A DNA stretch of 64,000 nucleotides, taken from assembly GCA_028023455.1 (NCBI GenBank), contig JAQFVV010012400.1, positions 16,673,490-16,737,489 of the forward strand, read 5' to 3'. Positions 57,250 to 64,000 of the stretch are shown here, piece after piece. Position numbers and translations under genes: made by a program. The stretch is from Epiperipatus broadwayi (Eukaryota > Onychophora > Udeonychophora > Euonychophora > Peripatidae). Each line of letters opens with the position of its first letter. Position 1 is the first letter of the stretch. The notes under the pieces were generated by a model. The model was given only the letters and a program-made list of their open reading frames with translations. It was not told where the DNA came from and ran no database searches.

Positions 57250-60200
57250 TTATATTATTATTGTTTGTTTTAATTTCATTATTGGACACTGGATGGTTTT
57301 ATGTCAGAAATAATTCATTAACGTTAAATAGATTAGTAACATTTGAAAAGGACACCAAAGCAGATGCTGAAAAAGGTTTTTTATATATAAAATTATTATT
57401 GATTACATAGCTGTAGTAAAGAATTTATTATTATTTTCTGATTACTAATTCAAAAGTATTAATATTATTGTGTGGGAAAATATCAAGATGATAAATTTAT
57501 GAATTAATTAAAATGAAAATGATAATAATGAAACAAATCTACAATTATATTCCAAATAACATCATTAGTAAAAAAATGAATAAACAAAAATATGTGTACA
57601 TGTTTTGATTGCTTTAAAATTAATGTTAAAAGTGTGAGAACTAAAAAAGAGAGTCTATTTTGATAATTTTTTGTTTGTTGAGACTTGATAAATGTTCAAA
57701 TGGAAAGCTACTTCGTTCTTGACAACAACTACTCAATGTATAGATAAAATACACAAATTAAAAAGGAAAAGTATTGCCTGGAATTAAAAAAAACAATTGT
57801 CGCATTAAATAAATTCATGGATAGAAATATTATTTTATTCAGGAAAACAATTGCACTATTCATGGATAAAAGTTCATGGTTGAATAGCCTTTAAATAAAT
57901 CTCTGCAATGCAAAGATCTTTCTGGCATCTTTCTGCAGCGATTCAGTGAAGAAAGTGATAGTCATCAGTCAAGTAGTTAGTATTTAGAAGTTTTCTTTCT
58001 TTTAAGTAAATGAATCTATCTAACTAGAGATTCATTTAGTGACTAATAATGGATTGCAAGCAGAATTTTGGTGCTATTCTCCCTTTTCTCCCAAATACTA
58101 AGCTTGCTTAGTAATCCTTAGGTATTAAAAAAATTTTAAATTCCATTTGGTTTTAACCTAAAACCATGGACATGATAGGCACATGTTCTAAATGCTACAT
58201 TACAATGTTTTTGCACTTTGTAAAAAACCACTAGTCAAATATTAATTATGAAATTTTTGCAGAAATTATATAATATTATATAGAAACACTGTCTGTATGA
58301 AAATAATTTACTATATTTATAGATATTAATAACACAAATTTATTTTTACTGTGAATGAATAAATAAATAATAGTAACATGCTACAAGTAGAAAACATTAT
58401 TAGTTTGTGAAACAAATTATTTCCACATGTAAACCAGACTACAAATTAAAGATAGCAAATTATGAAAATTCATTATAAAGCTATTAATGTATACTCTGAT
58501 ATTATTATGGAGAAAACCTTATAAGGATTACAGAGTTGACAATCTAGGCCTCGAAATGAGAAAAAAAACAAAAAAACTGTAGAGGTGGCAACCATGGAAT
58601 AAATTTCTCAAGATCAGATTATGACTAATAAAAATATAAAAGCTTTACTCTAAATAAATATTTTTGATTCAAAGCAAATTAATAGTGAATAATATTAAAG
58701 ATTAAATTTTTGTTTAGTTTACATAATAAATGAATAAAATTAATATTATGAATACAATGAATTTAAAATTTTTTACTGGTCTTATTTAGATATTAGAATT
58801 TTAACAAATAGACTTACAAATATTATCTTAATACAAGAAATGAGTATATCTTTAAATTTAAACACCATAAGTTTAAATATCCATAATGATTTTTTTTTCT
58901 CTTTAAAACAAAGGAAAGAATGATAGAATTACCATTAATGATAACTTATGACAACTATAGAAATCTGTCTTTAGATAGTACTGACACCCAATTAAGGTGC
59001 TCCATAAAATGTTGAGTAATTTGAATATTGTGTAAACCATTTTATCATATTTGAAACATCTTTCTAAAGTATATTATTTAAAATATATTTCTATTAATAA
59101 AAATGTAAAGTAATGAATATTTTGCAATTTAATAATTCTATAATCAATAAAATTTAGTTGGTTACTAATGAATGAATGATAGAGTGAGTAATAAGTTTTA
59201 TAAAATTATACTTACAATTTTTTAAAAAATATATTTTTTGTTACTCTTTGTAATGTTTAATCTTATGATTTAATAAAAATTCTATAAAACTTATTATTGA
59301 GAAACAACCACAACCATAGAGAATAAAATATGGAACTGAATAGAACATATGATTAAGGGATATCTTTCTAAGAAAATATCACATTATGAAATAATTTATT
59401 TCTAAATATTTATTTAATAATAACAGGAGAAAAATTTGAAATAATTTATTGAGAATTTTCATTATAATTTAATATTAAAAAAAAAATTAATGTGTTTACT
59501 TACTTGAATGTATCTATCAATTTTTTTTATATATAAAATATCTATCTCTTGGTTGTTTTTTTTATTTTTTTCTATATAAATATACTTTCTACAACAACAA
59601 AAAAAAAAACATTTGTAAAATGAACTAGTCACATGCAATACCCACATTTTATATGAAATTGAATTGCCTTTCAAATAAGATCTCATATGCATTCATAATT
59701 CAAATCGTTTATATATATGTGTGAGAGTGGAAAAAAATGATGAGCATATGAAATTTGTTGATTTTTCTCAAATTGCAAAATTGATAAAAAAAACATGTTT
59801 TAATTATATCTTAAAAGAATTGAGTGCAAATCAAAATATATCTAAAATTAGTATATGGTTTTAAGTATTTGTGATTAAAAAAAAAAAAAAAGAAGAAAAA
59901 AAACATTTATAAGGAATTTTTTAAATTCTAAGTGTAACTGTTGGAAATATGATTATAAAATATTTCAAGCATTTATTAACAATAGAACTTTTATTTATTA
60001 TAAATTTGTTTTCTAATGCATCAAAATTTTTCTGAAAATTTAAGGAAACATTCTAATTTTACTATTTGTAATTTTGATTGCATATATGAATACTTTTTGC
60101 ATACTGCATACATTTATTTTATTAAAAAATATAAACTTTTAAAACACCTTATATGCTTTTATGTATTGAAGCAGTCGGATCTGAGTTCGATCTTAGCTTC

Positions 60201-60540
60201 ATGACATCTAGCCATAAGCCCACTTCAAACCCTAGTACTAACCTTAAATTTTCGATGCAATGGGGCTTTATACGTTCAATCCACGCTAATTTCCATAAAG
60301 GAAACTTATTTTATAAATGTGTATTAAAATTAATTCTTTCAGATTTAAATTGATCAATTCTAATAATAAATTCATGATAAAATTATTCATGAATTTATAT
60401 ATATTACAACTGCATGGATTGTACATATATATTTGTAAATATTTAAATATATATAATTGTTCGAAAGTTTCATTGCGTCAGGAATATTTGTTTTTACTTT
60501 TAAATAATTTGTTAAAGTTTTATTGATTAAAAGCTACATT
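57250..60540. other. AT-rich stretch, no gene seen
   Basis: No coding or RNA signal was recognised. Frames at 59462-59692 and 60016-60526 are low-complexity. Near 60173-60205 GATCTGAGTTCGATCTTAGC contains a B-box-like GTTCGATC but lacks any other tRNA feature. Confidence 0.5.
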
Positions 60541-60543
60541 TTT

Positions 60544-60705
60544 TCGATAAGCTTTCAGATTTCCCCATTCCAAAAACAATAGTTAAAGTTTTATTAATTA
60601 GAAAAAAAGATAAGGATTTCCTAATTAAAATCATTTTCTGATTTTAAGAATTCATTTTCTAATTAGAAAATGAATTCAAATAAATGAGTTTGAAAGCCTT
60701 ATCGA
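60544..60705. repeat. Fold-back element with a perfect 30-bp central palindrome
   Basis: Outer arms TCGATAAGCTTTCA (60544-60557) and TGAAAGCCTTATCGA (60691-60705) pair with one bulged base. Inside, 60648-60677 is a perfect 30-bp palindrome running from GAATTCATTTTCTAA to its complement. The remainder is AT-rich and partly symmetrical. No coding sequence and no clear target-site duplication. Confidence 0.8.
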
Positions 60706-60709
60706 AGGA

Positions 60710-62740
60710 GTGTATTTAAAAACAACCAGTAAATCTAAAAACATTGATAATGAAAGAAACACTAGCCCGAAGGCATCAGAGGACAGATATATAGCTCTGA
60801 AAAGTTTGGAGAAAAAAAAAACCATCTTTGTTGCAGAAAAGTGCCAGTAAATTATATGCTGTTCAAAATCATGAATTCAAAAAGTGTTCCTATCATGGTA
60901 AGGGGCTAAACGTCAGGAATCTGGCTAGTGTTCCTGAAGTCCCCTAAAAATCTTCAATGGTGCTGCTGAATCTTTTCCGGACCAATCATGCTGCTAAAAT
61001 CGTGAAAATTCATTAAAATACTGTTCAAGTAATCGACCAAATGGTGCCTACGTTTTTTTACCAACTCGGACGTGTAACCTAAGAACCAGCCCGGAAGAAA
61101 TGGGTAATATGTTTTTATAATGAACCTTAAACTTTCTGGCCAGTTTCGAACTTTACTTTACACTCCCTTTTAGAGCTCTTTTATTCTTTAATGTAACAAT
61201 CTTTATAAAACCTTTTATTCATGCTACTGTAAATTTATATCGTAGTTCTCTCAACCTCTAGTCTTTAAACTTTCTCTTTTCTTACTTGGCGGTTCATTTA
61301 CTATATTATATATATATATATTTATCGTGTGATTTATTAATGTCATTTATTTTTAATTATATGCCGATAATCTTTCGACTCGATCTCTTTTGTTTCTGTT
61401 GCCTTGTGCAAATAATAATATATTAATTCTAATGTAATTCTCGCCCATTAGAACTAGATTAACCGTTCTATCAATTATCGAGTCGAAAGAGATTATTAAA
61501 TGAGTGTGTTATTTTTATAATTGGCTAATAATAAATTATTAGCTCCGTTTTTAATCTATGCCCCAGCTATTTTTTGTATTCACCAATATGTATTTATTCA
61601 TATCTAATCTTAAAATGTTTTATTGCAAAAGGGCCGATAAAGGATCAAATATATTCTAATTCACCTTTATTATTTAAGATTCAGGAAGGGCACGATGATT
61701 GGGGCATAATTAATATGATTTACAAATACTTTAAAATAGTTTTCATTAAAAGCTCGTTTGACTTTAATTAATTGATCAAGTCATCACGTAAAACGATGAC
61801 TATCAAGTCATCATCATCAAACGTTGCTGATGTAGGGCAATCTTCCGCTCCGTTAGGCTGGTCGGTGATTATATTTCTGTTATTTTAAATTATCGAGGAA
61901 GAAAGCACTTCCTCTCCTGTTCATATTAGTCAAAGGGCATAAGACTTGTCAGACGCAAGCCGCCATAGGACTTCGATTATCGACTAGCTATTATCTTTCA
62001 ATTTTATTTTATAGCTCATAATTCGTCAGCACCGTTATCTCTCTGTTCCAGTAAAGCCCGCTCTGATGCTCGTAATTCGTGACGAAGTGATTTCAATTAA
62101 AGTCGAACAAATTCTCAGTTATATTTAATTAAATAAGTTTTCCAATAAAGATTCTTGCTCTTCATGAATGGATTTGCGAATGTGAAAATAAATATCACAT
62201 TCTTTCGTAAAAAATTAGAGTAATAATTTCCTTTACTAATGAATACCTTTATCTCCCTTTATTTTCTTGTTGGGAGCATAGACATAGACTTTGAAATATT
62301 GCGTAATATTCATTGGCATATAATAAGGACCGCCACTCGTATTATAATTATAAACTTTGTTTAAGGACTAGAATTAATTAATTTAATCTTTATTTAAAAT
62401 TCAAACCAAACAAATTATTATTATTAAATATTTTCTAAACACACTTGGTTTCTTAAGTCTTTTTATTCATAATTATTTTAATGTTAATGCTTGCTGTCTG
62501 TGTTGGCAACCCAAACATATACATATGATTCGATTTAAAATTATTTTAGTCAGTTCATTATCCGATATTAATGTCAGTTCAGGGGTCTCTGATCCTCACC
62601 AACCGTTGAGCTAGTTTCTTGGTGCATAGCACTGTGCCATCGATTTATGCTAATCTGAGCTGGTGAGTTGGGTTTGAATTCAGTTTGAACCAGCTGAGTT
62701 TGGATCCAACTTTCAGTTCTTTTGGTGGTTTTTTTGACTG
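60710..62740. other. Mixed-composition region of unknown nature with a 14-bp inverted repeat
   Basis: The segments at 60750-61180, 61770-62100 and 62580-62720 are less AT-rich than the surroundings and contain CpGs, but no protein or RNA family was recognised. TCTTTCGACTCGAT (61371-61384) and ATCGAGTCGAAAGA (61477-61490) are perfect inverted repeats 92 bp apart. This could be unrecognised repeats or untranslated or regulatory host sequence. Confidence 0.35.
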
Positions 62741-62754
62741 GTACAGTATGTATA

Positions 62755-63285
62755 CATAAAAAATTAAATACTGCCTAACACTATATTAGGAATGATAAAT
62801 AAAATATGATAATCATATTACATTATAATATAGCAAAAATAAAATTTTACTAAACTTTTCTCACAAACATGATTTCAGCTATTAAGAAATAGACATTCTC
62901 AAAGTGAAATACAAACAACAGAGATGTACAAAACGAAATAGCTTTCCCATAATTCACTTCAAAAACTAACCATCTTTAGCATCAAAGGATGTTTTCATGG
63001 AATTGATGGCCTCAGATTCAAGATTTAAGTATTTGTTTCTTTGTCTCTTCATTTTAATTCATTTTTTTCCATAAAAGATAACCTCTGCATTGTCAAATAA
63101 TATTTTGTGAACTATATTCAGTTTATAAATATACAAAGCTAAATTATGACACATATTTTTAACACTATTCTTATGAACTTTAATTCTTTCATTAAGCCTC
63201 AATTTACTTTGACCTAGATAAATTTTTTAACTGTAAGGAATCTTATTTATCATTGCTAGTATAGCATTAGATAGTATTTAATTTT
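62755..63285 (-). pseudogene. Penelope-like element fragment: GIY-YIG endonuclease with inverted termini
   Basis: Minus-strand frame (63240-62990): 'KIYLGQSKLRLNERIKV', 'HKNSVKNMCHNLALYIYKLN', 'ILFDNAEVIFYGK', one internal stop, then 'SFDAKDG'. The YLGQSK, Arg (NERIK) and Glu (AEVIF) positions fit the GIY-YIG fold; the N-terminal GIY strand is missing. It matches the 45.3 and 47.9 kb relics closely. The fragment is bounded on the left (62755-62830) by the element's 3' terminus in minus orientation. On the right (63241-63285) TTATTTATCATTGCTAGTAT is the same terminus in plus orientation, giving inverted ends around a truncated body. Confidence 0.85.
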
Positions 63286-63289
63286 ATAT

Positions 63290-64000
63290 TTTGGGTGTTT
63301 GGCTATTTATATTTTTAAATAGAGTTTATATGATTTTTGGTGATTTTCAATTATTTATATTGTGTAGTGTATTATATATATGTTAGTAGTTATTTAAGGT
63401 TTTTTTGTTTTTGTTTTATTTTAGTATTATTAGTTGTTTTATTTTAGTTAGTATGTGGCAGATAATTTTTAATAATTTTTCTTTTGCAGAAATTGAGGGC
63501 ATAAAGAAATAACTTAATATGTTAATAAAATGGAATCTTTAAAGGCTATCAATTTTTTTTAAGAATTGTATGTTTTATAATATTTTTGCCAAGTTCTATA
63601 ATGTTAGATAAGATAAAAATTAATTTCTTTTCTATATACCTTTACTCCTCTTAACAGGGTAATCAGTTCTTCAAACCTCATCATTAAGCAAGAATATTGT
63701 ATAAAGAACAAGTACTTGTAATGGTTTCCTATGGAAAAAAATTTAGCTGATTATTCAAACTAAAAATTACATTATAAGCTGTGAACAAAGAACTTAATCT
63801 AGAATATATAATAATTTAAAAATATCCTTAATATACATTATATGCTTGTGTAAATTGTGCTATGGTTAGTATAGAAATATGCACTTAAAATATGTATGTA
63901 TGATAATGCATTTTAAATCTATGTAAAAAACATAGCTTAAAGTTGTCCTTTCTGATGATCCATTCATCAATCATCCAACTTTCTGAGTCATCAGTTGCTC
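63290..64000. other. AT-rich stretch, no gene seen
   Basis: No coding, RNA or repeat signal was recognised up to the end of the window. The segment from 63300 to 63480 is T/G-rich simple-like sequence. Confidence 0.5.

Noticed and set aside
60150-60210. tRNA-like B box GAGTTCGATC
   Set aside because: No A box, acceptor stem or anticodon arm at the right distance.
1-64000. CRISPR arrays, bacterial operons, riboswitches and rho-independent terminators
   Set aside because: The sequence is eukaryotic repeat-rich DNA; no regularly spaced short direct repeats with unique spacers and no prokaryotic gene organisation were seen. The hairpins present are mobile-element structures.

Overview
This is a strongly AT-rich, intron-like or intergenic stretch of a eukaryotic (metazoan) nuclear genome. 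I find no bacterial-type genes, no intact host protein-coding gene and no intact tRNA or rRNA gene. The recognisable content is mobile DNA in many stages of decay: non-LTR retrotransposons (one RTE-type, two or three others), Penelope-like elements (PLEs) with GIY-YIG endonuclease domains, PLE-type terminal repeats carrying hammerhead ribozyme motifs, a tRNA-derived SINE family, a U2 snRNA-derived insertion, a hAT-type MITE, a possible solo LTR and several fold-back elements. The combination points to an invertebrate animal. I cannot name the species from sequence alone. Most open reading frames longer than 60 codons are chance frames in low-GC DNA.

Layout. 0.9-3.2 kb: decayed LINE (+), followed by a compound trinucleotide repeat. 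5.5-9.5 kb: a decayed LINE (-) between two roughly 380-bp inverted repeat arms, itself hit by two smaller insertions. 11.3 kb: a PLE-type terminal repeat with target-site duplication and a hammerhead. 16.0-16.45 kb: two adjacent fold-backs. 16.5-18.2 kb: less AT-rich unknown DNA with a promoter-like signal. 20.7-21.9 kb: C-terminal part of another LINE (-). 22.5 and 27.4 kb: two opposite copies of a tRNA-derived SINE. 27.9-28.55 kb: candidate solo LTR. 28.6-29.8 kb: a pile-up of PLE terminal repeats with three eroded hammerheads. 37.0 kb: hAT MITE. 43.1 kb: U2-derived insertion. 45.0-48.3 kb: two head-to-head PLE relics. 49.7-52.6 kb: a nearly full-length but dead RTE element (-), interrupted by a small hammerhead-bearing insertion. 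55.7-57.2 kb: the best-preserved PLE, with reverse transcriptase, GIY-YIG domain and a long terminal hairpin. 60.5 kb: palindromic fold-back. 62.8-63.3 kb: another PLE GIY-YIG fragment.

How the parts relate. The common theme is Penelope-like retroelements. The window holds at least four coding relics in two clearly different sequence groups, and at least three distinct families of hammerhead-bearing terminal repeats. Four short elements share one terminal repeat family (7.4, 11.3, 23.0 and 46.2 kb), and each is bounded by an 11-14 bp target-site duplication. This suggests non-autonomous, ribozyme-associated PLE derivatives mobilised by reverse transcription. Several insertions are nested, so a relative age order can be read: a PLE derivative went into an older PLE at 46.2 kb, into a decayed LINE at 7.4 kb and, in another family, into the RTE element at 51 kb.
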